From positions 1 through 50,614 of the forward strand of contig URMH01000019.1 in the NCBI GenBank assembly GCA_900549015.1: a stretch of DNA of 50,614 bases, given 5' to 3'. A model generated the notes under the pieces. It saw nothing but the letters and a program-made list of their open reading frames with translations. It did not search any database and was not told where the DNA came from. Source of the stretch: an uncultured Blautia sp. (lineage in GTDB: Bacteria > Bacillota > Clostridia > Lachnospirales > Lachnospiraceae). How positions within the stretch are numbered: the stretch's first letter is position 1; each line of letters opens with the position of its first letter. The position numbers and the translations under genes are program-made. This document shows, in pieces, positions 33,057 through 42,573 of this stretch.

Positions 33057-33605
33057 TTGAGCAAAGTATATATTTTTCTGGCAGATGGTTTTGAAGATAT
33101 AGAAGGTCTGACTGTTGTTGACTTAATGAGAAGAGCAGAAATTGATATAAAAACAGTTTCGATTAAAAATACCGGAGAGGTTACGACTTCACATGGAATC
33201 ACTCTTTTGACAGACTGTGTTTTTGAAGAAACAGATTTTTCAGATGCAGATATGCTGGTTCTTCCGGGAGGGATGCCGGGAACGAAGTATCTGGGTGAAT
33301 ATACGCCTCTTACAGAGCTTTTGAAATTCTTTTACAGCAAAGGCGGAAAAGTGGCGGCAATCTGTGCAGCCCCAAGTGTATTTGCAGACCTGGGATTCCT
33401 GGAAGGAAGAAAAGCAACGTCGTATCCTTCCTTTATGGGAAAATTAAAAGGAGCGCTTCTTACCGAAGAACCGGTGGCAGTAGATGGTAATGTGACAACA
33501 AGCAGAGGGCTTGGAACAGCCATAGATTTTGCATTGTCCCTTATCGGACAGCTTAAAGGAATGGAGAAAGCACAGGAAATCGCAGAATCTATCGTATATT
33601 TTTAA
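33057..33605 (+). CDS. DJ-1/PfpI family protein
   Basis: A 182-aa cytoplasmic protein with the DJ-1 fold. The nucleophile-elbow cysteine C103 is in AAICAAPSVFADLG, and the conserved acidic residue E16 in FEDIEGLT. LVLPGGMPGTKYL and TTSRGLGTAIDFAL are family signatures. Members act in oxidative or glycation stress as chaperones, glyoxalases or deglycases; the activity here is not determined. It begins with TTG at 33057, 8 nt after AGGAGG; no ATG fits. Confidence 0.92.
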   Translation: MSKVYIFLADGFEDIEGLTVVDLMRRAEIDIKTVSIKNTGEVTTSHGITLLTDCVFEETDFSDADMLVLPGGMPGTKYLGEYTPLTELLKFFYSKGGKVAAICAAPSVFADLGFLEGRKATSYPSFMGKLKGALLTEEPVAVDGNVTTSRGLGTAIDFALSLIGQLKGMEKAQEIAESIVYF

Positions 33606-33636
33606 AAAAACACTGGTGTTTTGATTTTGCTTGTGC

Positions 33637-33642
33637 TATACT
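33637..33642 (+). promoter_or_regulatory. Extended -10 promoter upstream of tig
   Basis: TGC precedes TATACT (33637-33642), an extended -10; the -35 is poor. The leader holds a small hairpin, ATCCTA with TAGGAT around 33657-33675. No CtsR heptad repeats or CIRCE element were found. Confidence 0.5.
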
Positions 33643-33725
33643 ACTACAATGACTGTATCCTAAGCATAGTAGGATAAAATGCAGAAATTAATTAACCTGA
33701 TATAAATTAAGGAGGAACATACAAA

Positions 33726-35012
33726 ATGAGTTTACAGGTGGAAAAAATGGAGAAAAACATGGCGAAGCTTACAATCGAAGTTTCCGCTGAAGATTTAGAG
33801 AAGGCAATGCAGAGTGCATACCAGAAAGCAAAAGGCAGAATCAGCATTCCTGGATTCCGTAAAGGAAAAGCTCCAAGAAAAATGATCGAGCAGATGTACG
33901 GAAAAGGAATCTTCCTTGAGGACGCAGTAAACGCTCTGATTCCGGAGCATTACAGCAAAGCTCTTTCCGAGTGTGAACTGGAAATCGTTTCCCAGCCGCA
34001 GATTGATGTAACACAGATGGAGCCGGGAAAAGCTCTTATCTTTACAGCAGAAGTTGCTGTAAAACCGGAAGTTACATTAGGCGAGTACAAGGGTGTGGAA
34101 GTTCCGAAGGCAGAAATCGAAGTAACTGAGGAAGAAATTGAAGCTGCTATCAAACGTGAGCAGGAGAAAAACTCCAGAACAATCACTGTAGAAGACCGTG
34201 CAGCAGAAGAAGGTGACATCGTTACAATCGACTTTGAAGGATTTGTAGACGGTGAGGCTTTTGAAGGCGGAAAAGGTGAGGCTTATCCTCTGACACTTGG
34301 TTCTCACACATTTATTCCTGGATTTGAAGAGCAGCTTGTTGGTGCAAAACCAGGTGACCACGTAGAAGTAAACGTGACTTTCCCGGAAGAGTACCAGGCA
34401 AAAGAGCTTGCAGGAAAAGCAGCAGTATTCCAGTGTGATGTTAAGAAAATTGAAGCAAAAGAGCTTCCAGAGCTTAACGATGATTTCGCAAAAGATGTTT
34501 CTGAATTTGATACACTTGCAGAATACAAAGAAGATGTAAAGAAAAACCTGACAGAGAGCAAAGAAAAAGAAGCTCTTCGCGCAAAAGAAGACGCAGCTAT
34601 CGAAAAAATCATTGAAAATGCAGAGATGGAAATTCCGGAAGCAATGCTTGATACACAGTGCCGTCAGATGATGGATGATTTTGGAAGAAGAATGCAGTCT
34701 CAGGGTCTTTCTATGGAACAGTACTTCCAGTTCACAGGCCAGACAGCAGAGAAGATGATGGAAGACATGAAGCCACAGGCTCTCAAGAGAATCCAGACAA
34801 GACTTGTTCTTGAAAAAATCGTAGAAGTTGAGAACATTCAGCCTACAGAAGAAGAAGTAAACGAAGAAATCTCCAAGATGGCAGCTATGTACAAAATGGA
34901 AGCTGACAAGTTAAAAGAACTGGTTGGAGAGCGTGAAATGGAACAGATGAAGAAGGATATGGCTGTACAGAAAGCAGTTACTTTCGTTGCTGAGGCAGCA
35001 AAAGAGGCATAA
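33726..35012 (+). CDS. tig: Trigger factor
   Basis: A 428-aa ribosome-bound chaperone and peptidyl-prolyl isomerase. The N-terminal ribosome-docking signature GFRKGKAPRKMIEQMYG lies near residues 43-59. The FKBP-type PPIase domain is about 160-250 (GDIVTIDFEGFVDGEAFEGG onward), followed by the helical C-terminal chaperone arms. It leads the tig-clpP-clpX-lon cluster, common in Firmicutes. Ribosome binding site AAGGAGGAA. Confidence 0.97.
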   Translation: MSLQVEKMEKNMAKLTIEVSAEDLEKAMQSAYQKAKGRISIPGFRKGKAPRKMIEQMYGKGIFLEDAVNALIPEHYSKALSECELEIVSQPQIDVTQMEPGKALIFTAEVAVKPEVTLGEYKGVEVPKAEIEVTEEEIEAAIKREQEKNSRTITVEDRAAEEGDIVTIDFEGFVDGEAFEGGKGEAYPLTLGSHTFIPGFEEQLVGAKPGDHVEVNVTFPEEYQAKELAGKAAVFQCDVKKIEAKELPELNDDFAKDVSEFDTLAEYKEDVKKNLTESKEKEALRAKEDAAIEKIIENAEMEIPEAMLDTQCRQMMDDFGRRMQSQGLSMEQYFQFTGQTAEKMMEDMKPQALKRIQTRLVLEKIVEVENIQPTEEEVNEEISKMAAMYKMEADKLKELVGEREMEQMKKDMAVQKAVTFVAEAAKEA

Positions 35013-35066
35013 TCCTGATTTCAATTGATTTTCACAGAGAAGCAGTAATCACTGCAGGAGGTAATT

Positions 35067-35648
35067 ATGAGTTTTGTACCTTATGTCATTGAGCAGACAA
35101 GCAGAGGAGAAAGAAGCTACGATATTTATTCCAGACTTCTGAATGACAGAATCATTTTCCTTGGGGAAGAAGTAACCGACGTGAGCGCCAGCCTGATTGT
35201 AGCACAGCTCCTTTTTTTGGAGGCAGAAGATCCGGGAAAAGATATTCAGCTGTACATCAACAGCCCGGGAGGCTCTGTGACAGCCGGTATGGCAATTTAT
35301 GATACCATGAAATATATCAAATGTGATGTTTCTACAATCTGCCTTGGTATGGCGGCGAGCATGGGAGCCTTCCTTCTGGCAGGAGGAACAAAGGGCAAGA
35401 GATTTGCCCTTCCAAACTCTACGATTATGATTCATCAGCCTTCAGGCGGAGCACAGGGACAGGCTACAGAGATCCAGATTGTGGCAGATCACATTGCAAA
35501 AACAAAAAGAACTTTAAATGAGATTCTTGCAGCAAACACCGGACAGCCATATGAGGTTGTAGAACGAGATACAGACCGCGACAACTATATGTCTGCGGAA
35601 GAAGCGAAAGCTTACGGTTTAATTGATGGTGTTGTTGTGCACAAATGA
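35067..35648 (+). CDS. clpP: ATP-dependent Clp protease proteolytic subunit
   Basis: A 193-aa serine protease forming a double heptamer with ClpX. Catalytic triad: S98 in GMAASMGAF, H123 in MIHQPSGG, D172 in DTDRDNY. The short N-terminal segment MSFVPYVIEQTSRGER is typical. It lies 54 nt after tig, preceded by GGAGG. A hairpin separates it from clpX. Confidence 0.98.
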   Translation: MSFVPYVIEQTSRGERSYDIYSRLLNDRIIFLGEEVTDVSASLIVAQLLFLEAEDPGKDIQLYINSPGGSVTAGMAIYDTMKYIKCDVSTICLGMAASMGAFLLAGGTKGKRFALPNSTIMIHQPSGGAQGQATEIQIVADHIAKTKRTLNEILAANTGQPYEVVERDTDRDNYMSAEEAKAYGLIDGVVVHK

Positions 35649-35663
35649 TAACCCTTGATGACA

Positions 35664-35690
35664 AAGACTCCTGTAAACCGCAGGAGTCTT
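35664..35690 (+). terminator. Hairpin between clpP and clpX
   Basis: AAGACTCCTG (35664-35673) and CAGGAGTCTT (35681-35690) form a perfect 10-bp stem with a 7-nt loop. The tail ATCTTGC has few T residues, so partial termination or processing is more likely than a full stop. Confidence 0.55.
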
Positions 35691-35730
35691 ATCTTGCTAT
35701 ATAGGATATAGAAAGGAAAGTAAAAAATTC

Positions 35731-37047
35731 ATGGCAGAAAAGATAAGAGATGGAAAAGTCAGATGTTCCTTTTGCCATAAATCTGAGGACCAGGTAAGGA
35801 AACTGATTGCAGGACCGGACGGCGCTTTTATTTGCGACCAGTGTATTGGAATCTGTGCGGAAATTCTGGAAGAAGAATTTGAAATGTACGGTCAGGAGCC
35901 GGATTACACTTCCGGGATCAACCTGATGAAACCGGAAGAAATCCATAAAATTCTTGACGATTATGTAATTGGGCAGGAAGCTGCGAAAAAAGCTCTGTCT
36001 GTTTCTGTATATAATCATTATAAACGTGTGACTGCTTCCGGAAACTCAGATGTGGAACTTCAGAAAAGTAATATTCTTATGCTTGGACCTACAGGTTCCG
36101 GAAAAACACTTCTTGCACAGACACTTGCAAGACTTTTGAATGTGCCGTTTGCAATTGCGGACGCTACAAGTCTGACGGAAGCCGGATATGTAGGAGAAGA
36201 TGTGGAGAACATTCTTTTGAAAATCATTCAGGCGGCAGACTGGGATATTGAAAGAGCGCAGTACGGAATTATTTACATTGATGAGATTGATAAGATCACA
36301 AGAAAATCAGAAAATGCATCCATTACCCGAGATGTATCAGGCGAGGGGGTTCAGCAGGCTCTCCTGAAAATTCTGGAGGGAACCGTTGCAAGTGTTCCGC
36401 CTCAGGGTGGAAGAAAACATCCCCATCAGGAATTTATTCAAATTGACACTACAAATATCCTGTTTATCTGCGGCGGTGCTTTTGATGGACTGGAAAAAAT
36501 TATCGAGGCGCGCCAGAATACAAAATCCATCGGTTTTGGTGCAGAGGTGGCAGTACAGGAAGAAAGAAACGTAGGAGAAGTGCTGAAGGATGTTATGCCT
36601 GAGGACTTTGTAAAATTCGGTTTGATTCCGGAGTTTATCGGACGTGTTCCTGTGGTGGTTTCTCTGGAAGCATTGGACGAAAAGGCGCTGATTCGTATTT
36701 TGCGAGAGCCGAAAAATGCTCTTACAAAACAGTATCATAAATTATTTGAAATGGACGGAGTAGAGCTCGACTTTGAGGACGAGGCTCTTGAGGTTGTGGC
36801 AAAGAAATCTCTTGAGAGAAAAACAGGAGCAAGAGGACTTCGCGCCATTATGGAAAATTCTCTGATGGATCTGATGTATACCATTCCGTCAGACGATACG
36901 ATCCGCAAATGTACCATTACAAAAGAAGTAGTAGAGGGGACCGGAGAGCCGGAGCTTGAGCGTGGAGAGGCACCTCAGCAGATAGAGCAGAAGAAGCCTC
37001 GGAGAAATACACGAGCAAGAAAAGGCGGAAAGCCGGAAACCGCTTAG
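35731..37047 (+). CDS. clpX: ATP-dependent Clp protease ATP-binding subunit ClpX
   Basis: A 438-aa AAA+ unfoldase. The N-terminal zinc-binding domain has C12, C15, C35 and C38. Walker A is GPTGSGKT, Walker B is IIYIDEIDKI, the IGF-type loop for ClpP docking is IGFGAEV and the sensor 2 region follows at RKTGARGLRAI. A basic C-terminal tail of about 30 residues (KKPRRNTRARKGG) extends slightly beyond many relatives. The start at 35731 has GAAAGGAAAG upstream. Confidence 0.98.
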   Translation: MAEKIRDGKVRCSFCHKSEDQVRKLIAGPDGAFICDQCIGICAEILEEEFEMYGQEPDYTSGINLMKPEEIHKILDDYVIGQEAAKKALSVSVYNHYKRVTASGNSDVELQKSNILMLGPTGSGKTLLAQTLARLLNVPFAIADATSLTEAGYVGEDVENILLKIIQAADWDIERAQYGIIYIDEIDKITRKSENASITRDVSGEGVQQALLKILEGTVASVPPQGGRKHPHQEFIQIDTTNILFICGGAFDGLEKIIEARQNTKSIGFGAEVAVQEERNVGEVLKDVMPEDFVKFGLIPEFIGRVPVVVSLEALDEKALIRILREPKNALTKQYHKLFEMDGVELDFEDEALEVVAKKSLERKTGARGLRAIMENSLMDLMYTIPSDDTIRKCTITKEVVEGTGEPELERGEAPQQIEQKKPRRNTRARKGGKPETA

Positions 37048-37062
37048 GAAGGAATGACATAA

Positions 37063-39381
37063 ATGACAAATCCAATTCAGGTACTGCCTGCTATTGCACT
37101 TCGGGGAACTGCAATTTTACCGGGAATGATCGTGCATTTTGATGTGAGTCGGGAAAGGTCTGTGAAGGCGATTGAGGCGGCAATGCTGAACGATCAGAAA
37201 ATTTTCCTTGTGACACAGAAGGATCCGGAGGTGGAGACACCGGAGATTTCCGATTTGTATCATGTGGGAACCATTGCTTATATTAAACAGGTAGTAAAGC
37301 TTCCGAAAAATCTTCTTCGTGTTCTCGTGGAGGGAACAGAGAGGGCAGAGCTTTTAAGCTTTTCACAGGAAGCTCCGTTTCTTGAGAGTGAGGTATCTGT
37401 TCTTTCAGCGGAAGATGAAGAGGAATATCCTCCGGCAGTCCGTGAGGCAATGTGCCGAAGTCTTCGGGAATTGTTCCAGCAGTTTGCAGGAGAGAGCGGA
37501 AAAGTAAGCCGGGAGCTTGTAAATCAGATTTTAAGCATAGAAAATCTGGAAGAGCTTGTGGAACAGATTTCCGTGAATCTTTCTCTTTCTTATCAGAACC
37601 GTCAGAAGCTTCTTGAGGCAGTTTCTTTAAGAGACAGATATGAGCTTCTGGGAGCGATTCTCACAAATGAAATTGAAGTAGTGGAAATTGGGAAAGACCT
37701 TCAGAAAAAAATAAAAGCCCGGATTGATAAAAATCAGAGAGAATATATTTTAAGAGAACAGCTTAAATTAATCCGTGAGGAGCTTGGAGAAGAAAACACA
37801 GTAGACGATGCGGAAGAGTTCAAGAATAAGCTGAAAAAACTGGAAGCATCGAAAGAAGTAAAAGAAAAAATCGGAAAAGAGATAGATCGTTTTAAGAGCA
37901 TGAGCAGCAATGCGGCAGAGACCACAGTTTTAAGAGGATATATTGAGACGCTTCTCGCGCTTCCCTGGGATAAACGCTCCACAGATTCTGATGATTTACA
38001 GGAAGCGTGGAAAGTTCTTCAGGAAGGCCATTACGGTTTAAAAGAAGTGAAGGAGCGTATTATGGAGTTTCTTTCTGTGAGAAAACTGACACAGAAGGGA
38101 AAAAGTCCGATTCTCTGTCTTGTAGGACCGCCTGGAACAGGAAAAACTTCCATTGCCCGTTCCATTGCAGAGGCGATGAATAAGAAGTACGTCCGCATCT
38201 GCCTCGGCGGTGTGCGTGATGAGGCGGAAATACGCGGTCACAGAAAAACCTATGTGGGCGCTATGCCGGGAAGGATCACAGAGGCATTAAAGCAGGTAGG
38301 CGTGAGCAATCCGCTGATGCTTCTCGACGAGATCGACAAGACAAGCAGCGATTATAAGGGAGATACTTCTTCCGCTCTTCTTGAGGTGCTTGACCCGGAA
38401 CAGAACAGCCATTTTACAGATCACTATGTAGAGCTTCCACAGGATCTTTCCGAGGTGCTCTTTGTGGCGACAGCCAACGATGTGCAGGGCATTCCGCGCC
38501 CTCTTCTTGACAGAATGGAATTAATCGAGATTTCCGGTTATTCTGAAAATGAGAAAGAGCACATTGCAAAAGAGCATTTAATCCCGCGCCAGATGGAGAT
38601 AAACGGTGTGCCAGAAGGCTGTCTTACGATTCAGTCGGCTGCTCTTGGAAAAATCATTAATAATTACACAAAAGAGGCAGGCGTTCGAAATCTGGAGAGA
38701 AGTATAGGAAGAATCTGCAGAAGAACAGCCCGCGCCATTATGGAAAAAGGAAAGAAGCGCGTTGTAGTGACAACGAAGAACCTTCCGGATTTCCTCGGAA
38801 AAGAGCGGTTTAATTATCTCATGGCAAACCCGAAAGATGAAATTGGAATTTCAAGAGGTCTTGCATGGACGCAGGTTGGAGGAGATACCCTCCAGATAGA
38901 AGTAAACGTCATGCCGGGAAAAGGAGAATTTCTTCTTACAGGCCAGCTTGGAGATGTGATGAAGGAATCCGCTCAGGCAGGTATTACCTACATTCGTTCC
39001 ATTGCAGATAAATATGAAATTGCGCCGGAATATTTCCAGGAACATGATATTCATATTCATATTCCAGAGGGTGCAGTTCCAAAGGATGGTCCCTCAGCAG
39101 GTATTACAATGGCAACCGCTATGCTTTCTGCTATTGTGGAAAAACCGGTGCGGGCTGACCTTGCCATGACAGGAGAAATTACTCTGCGAGGCCGTGTTCT
39201 TGCAATCGGAGGCCTGAAAGAAAAGCTTCTTGCTGCAAAATATGCAAAAATAAAAGAAGTTCTTGTTCCGGGAGAAAACCGTCCGGATATAGAGGAGCTG
39301 GATAAAGAGATTACAAAGGGACTTATCATTACCTTTGTGGAGACAATGGATGAAGTGCTTGAGAAAGCGCTTGTAAAATAG
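37063..39381 (+). CDS. lon: ATP-dependent protease Lon (LonA)
   Basis: A 772-aa homo-oligomeric protease. The N-terminal Lon substrate-binding domain is residues 1-200. The AAA+ module has Walker A GPPGTGKTS and Walker B LMLLDEIDK. The C-terminal protease domain has the Ser-Lys dyad S678 (KDGPSAGIT) and K721 (GGLKEKLLAA). It lies 15 nt after clpX and 13 nt before engB, all in one operon. Confidence 0.98.
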   Translation: MTNPIQVLPAIALRGTAILPGMIVHFDVSRERSVKAIEAAMLNDQKIFLVTQKDPEVETPEISDLYHVGTIAYIKQVVKLPKNLLRVLVEGTERAELLSFSQEAPFLESEVSVLSAEDEEEYPPAVREAMCRSLRELFQQFAGESGKVSRELVNQILSIENLEELVEQISVNLSLSYQNRQKLLEAVSLRDRYELLGAILTNEIEVVEIGKDLQKKIKARIDKNQREYILREQLKLIREELGEENTVDDAEEFKNKLKKLEASKEVKEKIGKEIDRFKSMSSNAAETTVLRGYIETLLALPWDKRSTDSDDLQEAWKVLQEGHYGLKEVKERIMEFLSVRKLTQKGKSPILCLVGPPGTGKTSIARSIAEAMNKKYVRICLGGVRDEAEIRGHRKTYVGAMPGRITEALKQVGVSNPLMLLDEIDKTSSDYKGDTSSALLEVLDPEQNSHFTDHYVELPQDLSEVLFVATANDVQGIPRPLLDRMELIEISGYSENEKEHIAKEHLIPRQMEINGVPEGCLTIQSAALGKIINNYTKEAGVRNLERSIGRICRRTARAIMEKGKKRVVVTTKNLPDFLGKERFNYLMANPKDEIGISRGLAWTQVGGDTLQIEVNVMPGKGEFLLTGQLGDVMKESAQAGITYIRSIADKYEIAPEYFQEHDIHIHIPEGAVPKDGPSAGITMATAMLSAIVEKPVRADLAMTGEITLRGRVLAIGGLKEKLLAAKYAKIKEVLVPGENRPDIEELDKEITKGLIITFVETMDEVLEKALVK

Positions 39382-39394
39382 AGAGGAACAGCCA

Positions 39395-40012
39395 ATGATT
39401 ATAAAAAATGTATCACTGGATATTGTGTGCGGCATTACAAGTAAGCTTCCGGAAACAAAACGGCCGGAAATTGCTTTTGCAGGAAAATCAAATGTGGGAA
39501 AGTCGTCATTGATTAATGCTTTGATGAACAGAAAAGCTCTGGCGCGCACAAGTTCCCAGCCGGGAAAAACACAGACCATCAATTTTTATAATATTAATGA
39601 AGCTATGTATCTTGTGGATTTACCCGGATATGGTTATGCAAAGGTTTCCCCTTCCGAAAAGGCAAAATGGGGAAAAATGATTGAGAAATATCTTCATACA
39701 TCGAAAGATCTGAAGGCTGTTTTTCTTCTTGTGGATATACGTCATGAGCCTTCCGCAAATGACAAACAGATGTATGACTGGATTCTCCATAATGGATATG
39801 AGCCGATCATTATTGCCACAAAGCTTGATAAGCTGAAAAGAAGCCAGGTACAGAAGAGCATCAAGGCAGTAAGAGAAGGTCTTAAGCTTCCAAAAGAAGG
39901 AATTCTCATTCCTTTTTCTGCTGAGACAAAGCAGGGAAGAGAAGAAATCTGGAATCTGATGGATGAGCTTACCGGTCTTGGAGAAGAAACAGGAAAAGAA
40001 CAAGAAGCGTAA
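39395..40012 (+). CDS. engB: Ribosome biogenesis GTP-binding protein EngB (YsxC/YihA)
   Basis: A 205-aa GTPase required for large-subunit assembly. G1 is GKSNVGKSS, G2 lies in SSQPGKTQTINFY, G3 is DLPGYGYAKV and G4 is TKLDKLKRS. The lon-engB (lonA-ysxC) pairing is ancestral in Firmicutes. 33 nt downstream the ECF cluster begins. Confidence 0.96.
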   Translation: MIIKNVSLDIVCGITSKLPETKRPEIAFAGKSNVGKSSLINALMNRKALARTSSQPGKTQTINFYNINEAMYLVDLPGYGYAKVSPSEKAKWGKMIEKYLHTSKDLKAVFLLVDIRHEPSANDKQMYDWILHNGYEPIIIATKLDKLKRSQVQKSIKAVREGLKLPKEGILIPFSAETKQGREEIWNLMDELTGLGEETGKEQEA

Positions 40013-40044
40013 AGCATATTGCTACGAAGGAGAGCAGGACGACA

Positions 40045-40890
40045 ATGGGAATCATCAAGGCATTGAAGCTGGGATTTGATTATCTGAAATATGATGATAA
40101 TGGAAATGTAGAAGATACGCAAAGAGCAGTAAATGATGTAAATATGGAGATTGAGGAGGGCGAATTTGTAGCCGTTCTTGGTCATAATGGCTCAGGAAAA
40201 TCCACGCTGGCGAAGCATTTGAATGCTCTTTTGCTTCCGTCAGAGGGAACTCTCTGGGTGGACGACATGGATACGTCAAAAGAACCGGAACTCTGGAAAA
40301 TTCGTCAAAAGGCGGGGATGGTTTTTCAGAACCCGGACAATCAGATTATCGGGACCGTTGTGGAAGAGGATGTGGGATTTGGACCTGAAAATATGGGGAT
40401 TCCTACAGAAAATATATGGAAACGTGTGGATGACAGCTTGAAAAAAGTGGGAATGACTGCATATCGCCATCATTCTCCAAATAAGCTTTCCGGCGGACAG
40501 AAACAGCGTGTTGCCATTGCAGGAGTCATGGCGATGCACCCCAGATGTATTGTGCTGGACGAGCCAACTGCCATGCTTGACCCAAACGGAAGAAAAGAAG
40601 TTCTTGAGGCAGTTCGGGAGCTGAATAAGCAGGAGAAGGTGACGGTAATTCTGATTACCCATTATATGGAAGAGGTAATTCATGCAGATAAGGTTTACGT
40701 GATGGACGGAGGAAATGTAGTGTTGGAGGGAACACCGAAGGAGATTTTTTCTCAGGTAGATACGCTCAAAAAATATCGTCTTGATGTGCCTCAGGTTACC
40801 CTTCTTGCACATGAACTGAGAAAATCCGGCGTGTCCATTCCGGAAGGAATACTGACGAAAGAAGAATTGGTGAGTGCCTTATGTCAATAG
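40045..40890 (+). CDS. ecfA1: Energy-coupling factor transporter ATPase 1
   Basis: A 281-aa ATPase of the shared ECF (vitamin/micronutrient) importer module. Walker A is GHNGSGKST, the signature is LSGGQKQRVAIAGVM, Walker B is CIVLDEPTAMLDP, H-loop is ITHYMEE. It overlaps ecfA2 by 10 nt. It pairs with EcfA2 and EcfT and borrows interchangeable S components encoded elsewhere. Confidence 0.95.
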   Translation: MGIIKALKLGFDYLKYDDNGNVEDTQRAVNDVNMEIEEGEFVAVLGHNGSGKSTLAKHLNALLLPSEGTLWVDDMDTSKEPELWKIRQKAGMVFQNPDNQIIGTVVEEDVGFGPENMGIPTENIWKRVDDSLKKVGMTAYRHHSPNKLSGGQKQRVAIAGVMAMHPRCIVLDEPTAMLDPNGRKEVLEAVRELNKQEKVTVILITHYMEEVIHADKVYVMDGGNVVLEGTPKEIFSQVDTLKKYRLDVPQVTLLAHELRKSGVSIPEGILTKEELVSALCQ

Positions 40891-41768
40891 AGTTAAAAGA
40901 TGTAACTTATACCTACAGTCCGGGAACTGCTTATGAAATACATGCCCTGAAAAATATTAATTTGTCCATACCGGACGGACAGTTTATTGGGGTTATTGGA
41001 CATACAGGAAGCGGAAAATCAACCTTGATTCAGCATTTGAATGCTTTGATCCAGCCTACTTCCGGTACGATTCTCTATAATGGAGAAGATGTGTGGGAAG
41101 AAAAATATGACAGGAGAGTTCTCCGAAGCCAGGTAGGGCTTGTATTTCAGTATCCGGAGCATCAGCTTTTTGAAAGCGACGTGCTTTCTGATGTATGTTT
41201 TGGTCCTATGAACCAGGGACTTACAAGAGAAGAGGCAGAAAAAGAGGCAAAAAAAGCGCTGGAACAGGTTGGTTTTAAGGAAAAAAACTACGGAAAGTCT
41301 CCTTTTGAGCTTTCCGGCGGGCAGAAAAAGCGTGTTGCCATTGCCGGTGTTCTTGCCATGAATCCGAAAATCCTGATTCTGGATGAGCCTACGGCAGGTC
41401 TTGATCCGAAAGGACGGGACGATATTCTGGATCAGATTGCGCTTCTTCATAAAGAAAGAGGAATTACCATTATTCTTGTATCTCACAGTATGGAAGATAT
41501 TGCAAAGTATGTGGAGCGCCTGATTGTAATGAACGGAGGAGAAGTTGCCTTTGATGATACACCAAAAGCAGTTTTTTCTCATTATAAGGAGCTGGAAAAG
41601 ATGGGACTTGCCGCTCCGCAGATTACGTATATTATGAATGATTTAAAGAAAAACGGACTGGATGTAGATACAGATGCCACTACAGTGGAGGAGGCGAAAG
41701 AGAGCATTTTAAAAGCTCTTAGAAACAGTCATTCTTCACTCTTAAAGGAGGACGGAAGCCATGCTTAG
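40881..41768 (+). CDS. ecfA2: Energy-coupling factor transporter ATPase 2
   Basis: A 295-aa second ECF ATPase. Walker A is GHTGSGKST, Q-loop LVFQYPEHQLF, signature LSGGQKKRVAIAGVL, Walker B ILILDEPTAGLDP, H-loop VSHSMED. C-terminal extension of about 30 residues. It overlaps ecfA1 by 10 nt and ecfT by 8 nt. Confidence 0.95.
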   Translation: MSIELKDVTYTYSPGTAYEIHALKNINLSIPDGQFIGVIGHTGSGKSTLIQHLNALIQPTSGTILYNGEDVWEEKYDRRVLRSQVGLVFQYPEHQLFESDVLSDVCFGPMNQGLTREEAEKEAKKALEQVGFKEKNYGKSPFELSGGQKKRVAIAGVLAMNPKILILDEPTAGLDPKGRDDILDQIALLHKERGITIILVSHSMEDIAKYVERLIVMNGGEVAFDDTPKAVFSHYKELEKMGLAAPQITYIMNDLKKNGLDVDTDATTVEEAKESILKALRNSHSSLLKEDGSHA

Positions 41769-42564
41769 AGATATTACACTGGGACAGTTTTATCCTGCGG
41801 ATTCGGTTCTCCACAAGCTTGATCCGCGGACAAAATTTCTGGGAACAATGGCGTTTATCATTTCCGTGTTTTTGTTCAACACATTTCCGGGATATGCAGT
41901 GGCAACGCTGTTTCTTGGCGGATTGATTTTTCTTTCAAAAGTTCCTGTAAAATTTATATTTAAGGGATTAAAGGCAATTTTTGTTATCCTTCTTATTACG
42001 GTAGCCTTTAATATTTTACTGACTCCCGGAGAAATTCTCTGGAAGTGGGGATTTTTAAAGGTGACAAAAGAAGGACTTGTTCTGGCAGGAAGAATGGCAA
42101 TTCGTCTTACCTACCTTGTAATCGGTTCTTCTGTCATGACCCTTACCACAACGCCAAATCAGTTGACAGACGGACTGGAGAGGCTTCTCCGCCCCTTAAA
42201 TAAAATCCATGTTCCTGTGCACGAGATTTCCATGATGATGTCTATTGCTCTTCGTTTTATCCCGATCCTTCTTGAGGAGACAGATAAGATTATGAAGGCG
42301 CAGATTGCACGTGGAGCAGATTTTGAAAACGGAAATATTATACAGAAGGCGAAAAATATGGTTCCGCTTCTTGTGCCCCTGTTTATTTCTGCTTTTCGCC
42401 GGGCAAATGACCTTGCAATGGCAATGGAGGCAAGATGTTATCATGGAGGAGACGACAGAACCCAGATGAAGCCCCTTCATTATGAGAAGAGAGATTACGT
42501 GGCATATGCAGTTGTAATTGTATATCTTGGAGTTGCGGCTGCATTCAGAATTATTGGAATATAA
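41761..42564 (+). CDS. ecfT: Energy-coupling factor transporter transmembrane protein EcfT
   Basis: A 267-aa membrane protein that couples EcfA1A2 to S components. It has about five transmembrane segments. The coupling motif ARGADFENG lies around residue 180. The ribosome binding site AAGGAGG is inside the end of ecfA2. Confidence 0.95.
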   Translation: MLRDITLGQFYPADSVLHKLDPRTKFLGTMAFIISVFLFNTFPGYAVATLFLGGLIFLSKVPVKFIFKGLKAIFVILLITVAFNILLTPGEILWKWGFLKVTKEGLVLAGRMAIRLTYLVIGSSVMTLTTTPNQLTDGLERLLRPLNKIHVPVHEISMMMSIALRFIPILLEETDKIMKAQIARGADFENGNIIQKAKNMVPLLVPLFISAFRRANDLAMAMEARCYHGGDDRTQMKPLHYEKRDYVAYAVVIVYLGVAAAFRIIGI

Positions 42565-42573
42565 GAGGTTGAT

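Noticed and set aside
33457..33605. Frameshift or truncation of the DJ-1-like protein because it lacks an ATG
   Set aside because: TTG at 33057 has an ideally placed AGGAGG and the product is full length for the family.
33606..33725. CtsR or CIRCE heat-shock operator before tig-clpP-clpX-lon
   Set aside because: No GGTCAAA heptad tandem and no CIRCE inverted repeat present.
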